In this document: positions 36,414 to 43,450 of the stretch, piece by piece
Layout: each line of letters begins with the position of its first letter
Position numbering within the stretch: the first letter of the stretch is position 1
Assembly (NCBI GenBank): GCA_021808195.1
Contig: JAKBCE010000001.1
Location: 62,001 to 126,000 of the forward strand
Origin: Pseudomonadota bacterium
Lineage (GTDB): Bacteria > Pseudomonadota > Gammaproteobacteria > Steroidobacterales > Steroidobacteraceae
Reading direction: 5' to 3'
Length of the DNA: 64,000 bases
Position numbers and translations under genes: made by a program
Notes under the pieces: generated by a model
Told to the model about the DNA's origin: nothing
What the model saw: only the letters and a program-made list of their open reading frames with translations
Databases searched by the model: none

Positions 36414-37646
36414 TTGAACGAGACCGCCGCCCGTACGCGCGCCGCGCACGCCGCCAGCCAGACCGCCGTTGCCGTTCTGGCCGCCATCAGTTTCAGCCAC
36501 CTGCTGAACGACATGATGCAGTCGCTCCTGCCGGCGCTGTATCCGATGTTGAAGGCACACTACCGATTGTCGTTCGGACAGATCGGGGTCGTCACGTTCA
36601 CCTACCAGATCACCGCCTCGATCCTGCAGCCGATCATTGGCCGGTACACGGATGCACGCCCTCGCCCGTACTCGCTCTCGATGGGAATGGGCTTCACGCT
36701 GTGCGGACTGGCGCTGCTCGCCTACGCCCGGACCTACCCGCTGCTGCTCATCGCGGCCGCCCTGATCGGCACCGGCTCGTCGGTGTTTCACCCCGAGTCC
36801 TCACGCGTGGCGCGGATGGCCTCGGGCGGACGGCACGGATTGGCGCAGTCGGTATTTCAGGTGGGCGGCAACCTCGGCTCCGCCGTGGGGCCGCTGCTCG
36901 CGGCATTCATCGTGCTGCCCTACGGTCAATCGAGCGTGTTGTGGTTCTCCTGCGCCGCGCTGGTCGGAATGTTCGTACTGTTTCAGGTCGGGCACTGGTA
37001 CGCCCAACACGGGCTGCAGCGGCTCAAACCGCGCGGCGCAGGCGCAGCCGCGGGCGATAAGGCCCCGACTCGCAAGCACGTGACCGTAGCGATGAGCGTG
37101 CTGCTCGCGCTCATCTTCTCCAAATACTTCTACTTGGCGAGCCTGACCAGCTACTACACGCTGTATCTGATCAGTCGCTTCCACGTCTCAATCGAGAACG
37201 CCCAGATTCACCTGTTCGTATTCCTCGGCGCAGTCGCAGCCGGCACGCTCATCGGCGGACCGATTGGCGATCGAATCGGCCGCAAGTACGTGATCTGGGG
37301 CTCGATCGTCGGCGTGCTGCCCTTCACGCTGCTGTTGCCGCACGCCAACCTGTTCTGGACCGGGGTCCTGACGGTACCAATTGGCATGATCCTCGCGTCG
37401 GCCTTTCCGGCCATCGTGGTGTACGGCCAGGAACTTCTGCCGGGACGCACCGGAACGGTCGCGGGCCTGTTCTTCGGTCTCGCCTTCGGCATGGGCGGGA
37501 TCGGAGCGGCGGTGCTCGGTCAAATCGCCGACACCGCCGGCATCGACCTGGTGTACAAACTGTGCGCGTGGTTACCGGTGATCGGACTGCTCGCCGGCCT
37601 GCTGCCCGACGTCGATCGGCCGCCCCGCCAGAGGACGACTCAGTGA
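36414..37646 (+). CDS. MFS transporter, fosmidomycin-resistance (Fsr) type
   Basis: 410 residues with about 12 membrane spans. TTG start at 36414 backed by CCGGAG 7 bases upstream. Seen: SFSHLLNDMMQSLLPALYPML, LQPIIGRYTDARPRPY, and SSVFHPESSRVARMASGG, which closely follows the Fsr signature (FHPEASR). GGPIGDRIGRKYVIWGS is the second-half MFS loop. Predicted drug/organic anion efflux at the inner membrane. Convergent with the following gene, 10 bp between stops. Confidence 0.87.
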   Translation: MNETAARTRAAHAASQTAVAVLAAISFSHLLNDMMQSLLPALYPMLKAHYRLSFGQIGVVTFTYQITASILQPIIGRYTDARPRPYSLSMGMGFTLCGLALLAYARTYPLLLIAAALIGTGSSVFHPESSRVARMASGGRHGLAQSVFQVGGNLGSAVGPLLAAFIVLPYGQSSVLWFSCAALVGMFVLFQVGHWYAQHGLQRLKPRGAGAAAGDKAPTRKHVTVAMSVLLALIFSKYFYLASLTSYYTLYLISRFHVSIENAQIHLFVFLGAVAAGTLIGGPIGDRIGRKYVIWGSIVGVLPFTLLLPHANLFWTGVLTVPIGMILASAFPAIVVYGQELLPGRTGTVAGLFFGLAFGMGGIGAAVLGQIADTAGIDLVYKLCAWLPVIGLLAGLLPDVDRPPRQRTTQ

Positions 37647-37656
37647 ACCACGCCCA

Positions 37657-38208
37657 TCAGGGGTGCTTCGGGGGCGGTGCGTCGGGGCGCAGCACCTCGG
37701 CATCGAGGTAAGTGCCTGACATGATCTGATGCGGCACGCAATCGGCACGCATGTGAATATTGCGCGCCGCGAACAGCGGCAGAAACTTCCGCCGGAACTG
37801 CGCAATGAGATCACACTTGCCGGCCCGATTGAAATCCGCGCCTTCGCGCGTCAGATCCACCTTGTGCCAATGCGCTGCAACACGCGCCGCGGCGGGGTCT
37901 TTCGGCCCGGCCGGCACCAGCACCTGCATAGTGACCCGCACGCCGGGGAAGGGGTTCGGCCGTCCGGGTCGCGCGCAGGGGTCTTCTACGATCTTCAGGT
38001 TCCGCGCGCCGAGCCGGTTGAGCAGGGTCTCGATCTCATCGCGCAGTCCACCGCAAGAATAGAGCGTGGTGAAGCCCTGGTACACATAATGCACGTGCCG
38101 CTGCACCCAGACTCCCTGTACGGCCGGGCTGCCCGCCCACGCCGGGGCCGAAAGCAGCAGCGCCACACACGCTGTGATCACCGAGCGAGGCCAGCCGATC
38201 GCACGCAT
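37657..38208 (-). CDS. hypothetical secreted protein with four cysteines
   Basis: 183 residues with a signal peptide (residues 1-25, ending APAWA). The mature part has four Cys (YSCGG, EDPCARPG, GKCDLIAQ, ADCVPHQ), likely two disulfides, and a compact alpha/beta pattern. I do not recognise a named domain. It looks like a real gene: correct codon usage and a start 3' of a potential Shine-Dalgarno (GAGGATACC). Located between the convergent MFS gene and a small membrane-protein gene on the same strand. Confidence 0.65.
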   Translation of the reverse strand: MRAIGWPRSVITACVALLLSAPAWAGSPAVQGVWVQRHVHYVYQGFTTLYSCGGLRDEIETLLNRLGARNLKIVEDPCARPGRPNPFPGVRVTMQVLVPAGPKDPAAARVAAHWHKVDLTREGADFNRAGKCDLIAQFRRKFLPLFAARNIHMRADCVPHQIMSGTYLDAEVLRPDAPPPKHP

Positions 38209-38289
38209 TGCGGTATCCTCCTCATGCCCTCTGGCGAAAAATTAGACCCAGGACGCTGCCGACGGTTCCGCAGCCCCCGCGCCCTGCCC

Positions 38290-38643
38290 TCAGGTCACGT
38301 ACGGCGCAATCACCATGCAGACCACCGTGCCCGAGAGCAGCAGCGCGGCAATCCGCTGTGCCCGTACCGGCGTGCGGCGCATCGAGCCCTGCACGCCGGC
38401 GGCGATGAGCGCCAGTGCTGCGCCGAGCTGCAGCGTGTGCGCCATCGGATCCTGAGCACCGCGGATGACGATGCCCCACAGCGACAGCCCCGCAGCGACC
38501 GCCACCGCTGCGGCCACCATCTGCGCGCGAAACAGCTTCGGGGTGAGCTCGAAATACGAGTGGGTCAGGGCCAGTGTCGAACCGACCCAAAAAACACCCG
38601 CGAGTGCATGTATGGCCAGAAGTCCCATCACCAGCATGTGCAT
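38290..38643 (-). CDS. small four-span membrane protein
   Basis: 117 residues from the ATG at 38643 (AGAGGAC upstream). Four predicted spans: MLVMGLLAIHALAGVFWVGST, MVAAAVAVAAGLSLWGIVI, LQLGAALALIAAGVQG and RIAALLLSGTVVCMVIAPYV (each given in part). HALAGVFWVGS with a His and the overall size resemble CopD/DUF2269-like heme- or copper-associated membrane proteins. Function not assignable. Lies 46 bp after amtB on the same strand. Confidence 0.65.
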   Translation of the reverse strand: MHMLVMGLLAIHALAGVFWVGSTLALTHSYFELTPKLFRAQMVAAAVAVAAGLSLWGIVIRGAQDPMAHTLQLGAALALIAAGVQGSMRRTPVRAQRIAALLLSGTVVCMVIAPYVT

Positions 38644-38697
38644 GCTCTTTGTCCTCTACAGCGGAACGACATCGCGAGCGGCAGTGCCGCACTCGCC

Positions 38698-40017
38698 TCA
38701 TTCATTGTAGGCCCGTTCGCCGTGCTGCGAGAGATCCAGTCCCTCGCGCTCCTGGTCCTCAGTGACCCGCAATCCAATGGTCGCTTGCACGACTTTGAGA
38801 ATCAGATAGGTCGCCACCGCACACCACGCCGCGACGCTCAGCACGCCGAGAATCTGCACCCCCACCTGGCGCGGCATGTCCATGCCGGCCGCATAGCCCA
38901 CCCCACCCAGGGGTGCAGCCACGAAAATGCCGGTGAGCGTCGTGCCGAGCACGCCGCCGACCCCGTGCACCGGTGAAACATCGAGCGAGTCATCGATCAG
39001 CAGTTTGCGCTTGAGCACCTGGGTCGCGCCGAAACACACCAGGCCGGCCGTCCCGCCGATCAGCACCCCACCGAGCGGTCCGACAAACCCGGACGCCGGC
39101 GTGATCGTACCCAGCCCTGCGACCATGCCGGTGACCAGTCCGAGGACGCTCGGCTTGCCGAACTTGCGCCACTCGGCGCTCATCCAGGCGAGCGCTCCGG
39201 CCGAGGCCCCCAGATGCGTCACCAGAATGGCCATGGCCGCCGAACCGTTGGCCGCGAGCGCGCTGCCACCGTTGAACCCGAACCAGCCAACCCAGAGCAC
39301 GCCGGCGCCGAGAATCGTGAGCGACATATTGTGCGGCGGCATGGCGAGATGCGGAAAGCCTTTGCGCTCGCGCAGCACCAGCGCGCTCACCAGAGCACCC
39401 ACCCCGGCCGTCACGTGCACGACGATGCCGCCGGCAAAATCGAGCACGCCGAGCCGCTCGAGCCAGCCCCCTCCCCACACCCAGTGGCAGACCGGCAGAT
39501 ACACCAGCACCAGCCACAATCCCGAGAACCACAGCACGGCGCTGAACTTGATCCGCTCGGCAAACCCGCCGATCACCAGCGCCGGGGTGATGATCGCGAA
39601 GGTGAGCTGGAACATCGCAAAGGCCGCCTCCGGCGTCGTGCCGTGCAGCGCATCGCGGCCGATGCCACCGAGCCAGAGCGCGCCCGGCGAGCCGATCAGC
39701 GGCATCAGCGCGCCGCTTCGACCGAAGGCGAGTCCATAACCGCCCGCCACCCACAGAATGCTCACCAGGCAGGCGATCGCGAAACACTGCATCGCCACGG
39801 AGAGGACGTTCTTGCTGCGCACCAGACCGGAGTAAAACGCCACGAGCCCCGGCAGCGTCATCGACAAGACCAGCGCCGTGGAGGTGAGCAGCCAGGCGGT
39901 ATTACCGGAATTTACCGCGGTCGGCGCCGCCGCGGTGGCGGCATGGGCCATTGGAGCCGACAGCACACAGGCGCAGCCGGAGGCCACCGCGATGGCGGGG
40001 AAACGACGACGCGACAT
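38698..40017 (-). CDS. amtB: ammonium transporter
   Basis: Conducts NH3/NH4+ across the inner membrane. 439 residues from the ATG at 40017, where a signal-peptide-like segment (ending PMAHAATA) precedes 11 spans, as in AmtB. Seen: ALVLSMTLPGLVAFYSGLVRSKN, DFAGGIVVHVTAGVGAL with the first pore His, GWFGFNGGSALAANG and DDSLDVSPVHGVGG with the second pore His. No glnK gene is adjacent. A long in-frame extension upstream is not homologous. Confidence 0.93.
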   Translation of the reverse strand: MSRRRFPAIAVASGCACVLSAPMAHAATAAAPTAVNSGNTAWLLTSTALVLSMTLPGLVAFYSGLVRSKNVLSVAMQCFAIACLVSILWVAGGYGLAFGRSGALMPLIGSPGALWLGGIGRDALHGTTPEAAFAMFQLTFAIITPALVIGGFAERIKFSAVLWFSGLWLVLVYLPVCHWVWGGGWLERLGVLDFAGGIVVHVTAGVGALVSALVLRERKGFPHLAMPPHNMSLTILGAGVLWVGWFGFNGGSALAANGSAAMAILVTHLGASAGALAWMSAEWRKFGKPSVLGLVTGMVAGLGTITPASGFVGPLGGVLIGGTAGLVCFGATQVLKRKLLIDDSLDVSPVHGVGGVLGTTLTGIFVAAPLGGVGYAAGMDMPRQVGVQILGVLSVAAWCAVATYLILKVVQATIGLRVTEDQEREGLDLSQHGERAYNE

Positions 40018-40615
40018 GAAACCCCTCAAATCCGGCGCGGTCGCCGACAGCAGACTCGCCCGAGCGCGGGCGAACGGGGCTAATTCTGGGTCGGCCGGAT
40101 GCGTAAAATCAAGCACCCACGGACATGAATTCATGCCGGCAGGACACCGCATCGCGCGCCCGGCCCGGCGCGCCTCCCGCACACAAACGGCCCGAGAAGA
40201 TCCGAATGCGGCTGGGACGCGGACCAGCTCTCGCGTAACGATCCCCGTGATCGAGGCGAGAGGGCCTCGGGCGGGATGGTGTTGTAATCCCTGGTCGCGT
40301 GTCGGGTGGCACCGGGGGCTCTCCGGGGCGCGAAACGCACCGCGCGTTTTTCCGCTCAAGCCGCGGCAGCTCTGTTCAAACCACCACTGACCCCCGACTT
40401 TCCTCACAGAGCGATGAATGCAGCCATGAATACGCCCTCTCCCCCACCACGGAACCCGGCGAATGGCTACCGCACGCCGCACCAGCGAAAATGCAGCCCC
40501 CTCTGGCGATCCAGAGACAGAAATCGTCAGAATCTCCACCGTAGGATGTCCATAAGTGCGGAGCTTGGGGCCGTTTAAGTAATCATCGAAGTACAAATCG
40601 ATTTGCTCGATGACC
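40018..40615. other. 598-bp gene-poor stretch between amtB and the cassette array
   Basis: No supported gene. The amtB leader occupies the first part. From about 40500 to 40600 the minus strand continues open after the BrnA stop for about 35 codons (VIEQIDLYFDDYLNG), which reads like a protein remnant. Bases 40512-40545 resemble the 64-bp link of array junction B (AGAGAC-GAAA, TCA-GAATC-CC), so a fourth, decayed junction may lie here. Composition is less regular than in the neighbouring chromosomal genes. Confidence 0.4.
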
Positions 40616-40924
40616 TCACCAGTGCGCTCCCATATAAGCCCGCAGCAAAGCGTTCATTCTCGACTGATACCCCGAACCTTGCGCCTTGAACCACTCAACG
40701 ACATCGGAATCGATGCGGAGCGAGAGCAACGCTTTCTGGGTCACCGGCTTTAGCCCCTTGGGGGCCATGGCGCGGGCAAACATCTCCGGCGTGCATTGCG
40801 GTACAGCGCCGTCCCTGACCCTGCTCGCATCAGTCGTCCGCCGCACTCCATACAGGTCAGTCTGTGATTTGCGAGAAGTAGACGCCCGCTCCCCCGGCTG
40901 TAACGGCGCGAATTTAAAGGGCAC
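40616..40924 (-). CDS. brnA: BrnA-type antitoxin fused in frame to a copied MsrA C-terminus
   Basis: Seen: a frame from GTG at 40924 starts with [12 protein letters not shown], nearly the MsrA tail, loses the msrA stop (GCG-TCT instead of GCG-TAG) and continues into a full BrnA-like domain (TPEMFARAM, KALLSLRIDSDVVEWFKAQG, SRMNALLRAYMGAH). BrnA is normally encoded just after the BrnT RNase toxin; no brnT is present, its place being taken by msrA copy A. The ribbon-helix-helix antitoxin may still bind DNA. Start site is uncertain; the antitoxin could begin at the internal ATG in PEMFARA. Confidence 0.65.
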   Translation of the reverse strand: MPFKFAPLQPGERASTSRKSQTDLYGVRRTTDASRVRDGAVPQCTPEMFARAMAPKGLKPVTQKALLSLRIDSDVVEWFKAQGSGYQSRMNALLRAYMGAHW

Positions 40925-40986
40925 CCCGTAGCCGCCGAGTCCACAGTAGCCTTCGTAGTTCTTCGCCAGGTACTGCTGGTGGTAGT
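40880..40986 (-). pseudogene. msrA 3'-end copy A (107 bp)
   Basis: Encodes YHQQYLAKN and [16 protein letters not shown], matching the last 35 codons of intact msrA at 43883-43990. It is more diverged than copy B (for example AKNYEG for AKNPDG and GGYG for GGCG) and lacks the msrA stop codon. Homology starts abruptly at CTGCTGGTGGTAGT (plus-strand reading), exactly where copy B also starts. Confidence 0.85.
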
Positions 40987-41047
40987 GCGCCCTGGAGCTG
41001 GAAATCCCACTAAGTCCCTGAGGTTACAGTCTCGGCAGGTCTCTACA

Positions 41048-41090
41048 GGTCGAATTCCGGTAGACGCTGACGTCGATCCAGCGGTAGACC
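41048..41090. repeat. 43-bp cassette left-end repeat, copy 1
   Basis: Begins GGTCGAATTCCGGTAGACG and ends GGTAGACC. 40 of 43 positions equal 42615-42657. Lies between msrA copy A and the tumE promoter. It contains the 14-mer GAATTCCGGTAGAC and a second GGTAGAC 23 bp on. Confidence 0.8.
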
Positions 41091-41126
41091 AAGCGCATTA
41101 CTGAGGGATTTGAACATATAGGGCCC

Positions 41127-41162
41127 TTGCCGCCATACATGGCGTATGGCATAGTACGCCAT
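41127..41162 (+). promoter_or_regulatory. tumEA promoter with triple CGCCAT operator
   Basis: TTGCCG (41127-41132) and CATAGT (41150-41155) with 17 bp spacing. Overlapping are three half-sites: CGCCAT (41131-41136), ATGGCG (41139-41144) and CGCCAT (41157-41162). The arms ATGGCGTA and TACGCCAT form a perfect 8-bp inverted repeat around 8 bases. Suits autoregulation by the antitoxin. The predicted transcription start falls at or next to the tumE ATG. Confidence 0.65.
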
Positions 41163-41450
41163 ATGAAAGCCCGCCTGGCATTCCACGATAAGCAGGTGTT
41201 GGCTGACGGCTCGATTGTGGAGATGAAGATCTGGGAGCTTCCGGAATCAACGGCGGGCAGCAAACATCGTCTGAAATACAGCCTGTTTTATGGAATGCCC
41301 GGTCGTAGGTTGGTCGGCTACGACAATGAGCGAGGAAAGGGCGATCATCGACACATACAAGGTAAGGAAGACGCCTACGCCTTCAGTACACCGGAGCATC
41401 TGATTGAGGATTTTCTGGCGGATGTCCGCCGCGCGCGAGGTGAGTTATGA
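41163..41450 (+). CDS. tumE: TumE-type toxin (DUF6516)
   Basis: 95 residues from the ATG at 41163, placed directly after the operator; a 12-residue upstream extension would lie inside that operator. Seen: DGSIVEMKIWELPE, HRLKYSLFYG, RLVGYDNERGKGDHRHI, and STPEHLIEDFLADV, the complete TumE pattern. Family knowledge: TumE is the toxin partner of the HTH protein TumA, first described on a Pseudomonas plasmid. ATGA overlap with tumA. Lower GC than neighbours and cassette position suggest transfer. Confidence 0.85.
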   Translation: MKARLAFHDKQVLADGSIVEMKIWELPESTAGSKHRLKYSLFYGMPGRRLVGYDNERGKGDHRHIQGKEDAYAFSTPEHLIEDFLADVRRARGEL

Positions 41451-41794
41451 GTAAGCGGGTCAAGGTTCATGTCGGCACGCCTGGGGAGATGGGCAAGCGT
41501 TTCGTAAGCGCTTGGCACCGGCTCGAACATGGCGAGAAGGTTCGCGAACGCCATGTGACGTTTCCAGATTTGCCTGCAATGCTCAACGCATTGACTCCCA
41601 AGCGTCTTGATCTGCTTCGGGACGTGCACCGAGCGCCCGCCGCTTCAGTCAAAGCCTTGGCGGTGCGACTGGGTCGCGACTACAAGCGCGTGCACGAGGA
41701 CGTTGAGACCCTAGCGGCATCGGGGCTGTTGCGACGTGAGGATGGTCGCGTCACAGCACCCTACGACGCGATCACTGCCGAAATGCGTTTGTAA
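41447..41794 (+). CDS. tumA: TumA-type HTH antitoxin
   Basis: 115 residues. Seen: an N-terminal segment for toxin contact (VHVGTPGEMGKRFVSAWHR), then a winged helix-turn-helix (LTPKRLDLLRDVHRAPAASVKALAVRLGRDYKRVHEDVETLAASGLL in outline, MarR-like) ending with a beta wing (REDGRVTAPYD). Overlaps tumE by four bases, the classic toxin-antitoxin coupling, here toxin first. Expected to bind the CGCCAT repeats ahead of tumE. Confidence 0.85.
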   Translation: MSKRVKVHVGTPGEMGKRFVSAWHRLEHGEKVRERHVTFPDLPAMLNALTPKRLDLLRDVHRAPAASVKALAVRLGRDYKRVHEDVETLAASGLLRREDGRVTAPYDAITAEMRL

Positions 41795-41988
41795 TCCAGC
41801 CAGATTCGAGAATTCCCTTGGATGCGCGCTGCAAGCTTATTGTCTCCCGGTCAAAGACTGTCGAGAGTAGTGATTAAATTCAATCGGTGAAGCCTCTCGA
41901 CATACTAATTCTGGCGCCGTTGACACCTGTGTTGCCTATCGTCATCACGTGGTAGCTGCCATGGGAGCGATGGAGTTTCTGGAAGCGA

Positions 41989-42153
41989 GTGCCAAAATTC
42001 GTGGCCGGACCTTACTTGCTGTACGGCGCATTTGCCGCATGGCATTTTCACCTCACCTGGTGGGCCGTTCTGATTTTTGCAGCATGGGGTTGTCTCATGT
42101 GCATTCTCGCCTTTATTGAACTGCGTGACCGCCAATCGCGTTTCCGCCGATGA
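41989..42153 (+). CDS. 54-residue Trp-rich membrane peptide, cassette cargo
   Basis: Seen: GTG at 41989 (GGAAGCGA upstream) opens a 54-codon frame ending at 42153: PKFVAGPYLLYGAFAAWHF, LTWWAVLIFAAWGCLMCILAFIEL, then a basic tail RDRQSRFRR. Two hydrophobic spans with Trp and His at the interface. The same frame is open to 41956 with a W-rich lead-in but no good start there. I recognise no family. It sits after tumA in cassette 1 and could be a third component, a phage-type small membrane protein, or a remnant. Confidence 0.45.
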   Translation: MPKFVAGPYLLYGAFAAWHFHLTWWAVLIFAAWGCLMCILAFIELRDRQSRFRR

Positions 42154-42318
42154 GGACAATCACTGCCGGCTTTGGCTCAGACGAGGACAGGACCTGTGGG
42201 CAGCAATGCCTCATGGCGTCGGGATGGCTAGTATTCGGAAGCGGAGGCTGCTAAGGGACACAATTGGCCAGCCAAATCCCAGTTCATTCTTCACCGCGGA
42301 ATATCCTGCTTCGCGGTA
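42154..42318. other. cassette 1 right part, no gene seen
   Basis: 165 bp between the membrane peptide and the GGTAGA-rich right end. Apart from GGTAGAC at 42315-42321, which precedes the 14-mer, I see no gene, hairpin or regulatory motif. Confidence 0.4.
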
Positions 42319-42554
42319 GACGGTAGAATTCCGGTAGACATCAGCGCCGAACCCGGCGCGGATTTTCCTGCAGAACCGCGCGGGATCTCGGCTGAGGCCA
42401 CCGCTAACCCGCGGTTTCCCTGAAGGAATCCTCGGTACCGCTCCCCCTACGCCGTCTCCCCCGGCGGTAACGGCGCGAATTTAAAGGGCACCCCGCAGCC
42501 GCCCAACCCGCAGTACCCGTCCGGGTTCTTCGCCAGATACTGCTGGTGGTAGTC
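42319..42554. repeat. 236-bp junction repeat, copy B
   Basis: Starts GACGGTAGAATTCCGGTAGAC, runs through the msrA 3' flank and the last 36 codons of msrA, and stops at CTGGTGGTAGTC. About 93% identical by eye to 43756-43990, the same region of the intact gene. The two copies flank cassette 2 in direct orientation, so recombination between them would remove cassette 2 and leave one msrA. Confidence 0.85.
42447..42554 (-). pseudogene. msrA 3'-end copy B (108 bp)
   Basis: Encodes [35 protein letters not shown] and a stop, against PPEEKA in the intact gene. Upstream of the Asp codon the homology ends abruptly, at the same place as in copy A. No start codon context, so it is a fragment. Confidence 0.9.
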
Positions 42555-42614
42555 TCCCCAGAGACTGAAAAGCTCACGGAATCCCCGCCGTTACATCCTC
42601 GCTGGCGCTCTGAG

Positions 42615-42657
42615 GGTCGACTTCCGGTAGACGCTGACGTCGATCCAAAGGTAGACC
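42615..42657. repeat. 43-bp cassette left-end repeat, copy 2
   Basis: GGTCGACTTCCGGTAGACG to GGTAGACC, 40/43 identical to 41048-41090. It begins cassette 2 next to the 3' end of higA. The 14-mer here has one mismatch (GACTTCCGGTAGAC). Confidence 0.8.
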
Positions 42658-42666
42658 AGCCAGCCA

Positions 42667-42990
42667 TCAGACGGGCTGCAGCGTGCCATCCGCACCATGG
42701 GGATGCGGGCTGATCCGAGCTGCTTGCTTGCCGACCTTGTCTTTGGCCATTTCCAGGTCAAAGTGCGCCTGCAGAGTGATCCAATAACCATCGGACGTAC
42801 CAAAATACGCCGAGAGCAACACCGCCATCTCCGGCGAGATCGAGCGCTTCTCGCGCACGATGTCGTTAACACGAGGCAGCGGAACACCCAGAGCCTTTGC
42901 CAATGCGTACGCACTGAGGCCGACAGGCCCCATGAACTCCTCTCGGAGAATCTTGCCCGGGTGCGTCAGCTTGATTTTTCGCACTGCCAT
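42667..42990 (-). CDS. higA: HigA-family antitoxin
   Basis: 107 residues. Seen: THPGKILREEFMGPVGLSAYALAKALGVP (start of the XRE-type HTH, in outline), RVNDIVREKRSISPEMAVLLSAYFG, and GYWITLQAHFDLEMAKD, the HigA/VapI signature. Follows higB by 14 bp, the toxin-first order usual for HigBA. The C-terminal tail (ARISPHPHGADGTLQPV) is longer than the common form. Should bind the GTAACGTTAC palindrome in the higB promoter. Confidence 0.9.
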   Translation of the reverse strand: MAVRKIKLTHPGKILREEFMGPVGLSAYALAKALGVPLPRVNDIVREKRSISPEMAVLLSAYFGTSDGYWITLQAHFDLEMAKDKVGKQAARISPHPHGADGTLQPV

Positions 42991-43004
42991 AAATCTATTC
43001 CAAT

Positions 43005-43286
43005 CTAGTGATAGTCGACGATTTCGACGTCAAAGGCGTGACCGTCGCGCCAGTGAAAGCAGATGCGCCACTGCTTGTTGACCCGAATGCTGTATTCGCC
43101 TTTTCGATCACCCTTCAGGGCCTCGAGCTGATTCGAGCTCGGGATCGAAAGATCCTTCAGGTCTCCAGCCGCGTTGAGCTGCTGAAGCTTCATCAGCGCA
43201 CGCTCTTGAATATCGCGAGGAATACGCTTGGAGTACTCGCGATTCCAGATCCTTTCGGTTTCCTTGCCTCGAAAGGATTTGATCAT
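43005..43286 (-). CDS. higB: HigB-type RelE/ParE superfamily toxin
   Basis: 93 residues. Seen: IKSFRGKETERIWN, QERALMKLQQLNAAGDLKDL, LEALKGDRKGEYSIRVNKQWRICFHW with the basic catalytic face, and DVEIVDYH at the end, a complete HigB of the mRNA-interferase fold. All usual Lys/Arg positions are retained, so it may be active. Promoter lies immediately upstream with no room for a leader. Confidence 0.9.
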   Translation of the reverse strand: MIKSFRGKETERIWNREYSKRIPRDIQERALMKLQQLNAAGDLKDLSIPSSNQLEALKGDRKGEYSIRVNKQWRICFHWRDGHAFDVEIVDYH

Positions 43287-43321
43287 GGACGAATACTAAC
43301 GCGTAACGTTACTATTGTCAA
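43287..43321 (-). promoter_or_regulatory. higBA promoter with GTAACGTTAC operator
   Basis: Minus strand TTGACA (43316-43321) and TAGTAT (43293-43298) with exact 17 bp spacing, the best sigma-70 promoter in the window. A perfect 10-bp palindrome GTAACGTTAC (43303-43312) occupies the spacer, fitting HigA autorepression. The -10 ends 6 bases before the ATG, so the transcript should be leaderless. Confidence 0.75.
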
Positions 43322-43450
43322 CCATTACCACCTGGGGGACGCACTAGGACTCCCCTGCGCGCGTTGGGCAATTGCCAAGGCCAAACGTTCCATGACTTCT
43401 CGGGCCGGCGCCGGCACTCCAATCCACTGCGTTTCTGGGGTCATGACCAA

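Larger units (their letters stand above)
41052..42339. mobile_element. putative TA cassette 1 (tumE-tumA and membrane peptide)
   Basis: About 1.29 kb bounded by exact 14-bp direct repeats GAATTCCGGTAGAC (41052-41065 and 42326-42339). On the outer sides lie msrA 3'-end copies A and B. Cargo is a TumE/TumA pair and a 54-residue membrane peptide. There is no transposase or integrase inside, so if mobile it depends on a recombinase elsewhere, or it was built by homologous recombination between repeats. Element status is inference from the repeat geometry. Confidence 0.5.

Noticed and set aside
40299..40578. Short plus-strand Pro/Arg-rich frames near 40.4 kb
   Set aside because: Composition is that of GC-rich non-coding DNA; no start context or homology-like motif.
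40018..40600. Transposase gene upstream of amtB
   Set aside because: The long minus-strand frame is only an upstream extension of amtB; no DDE or IS family motif and no terminal inverted repeats were seen.
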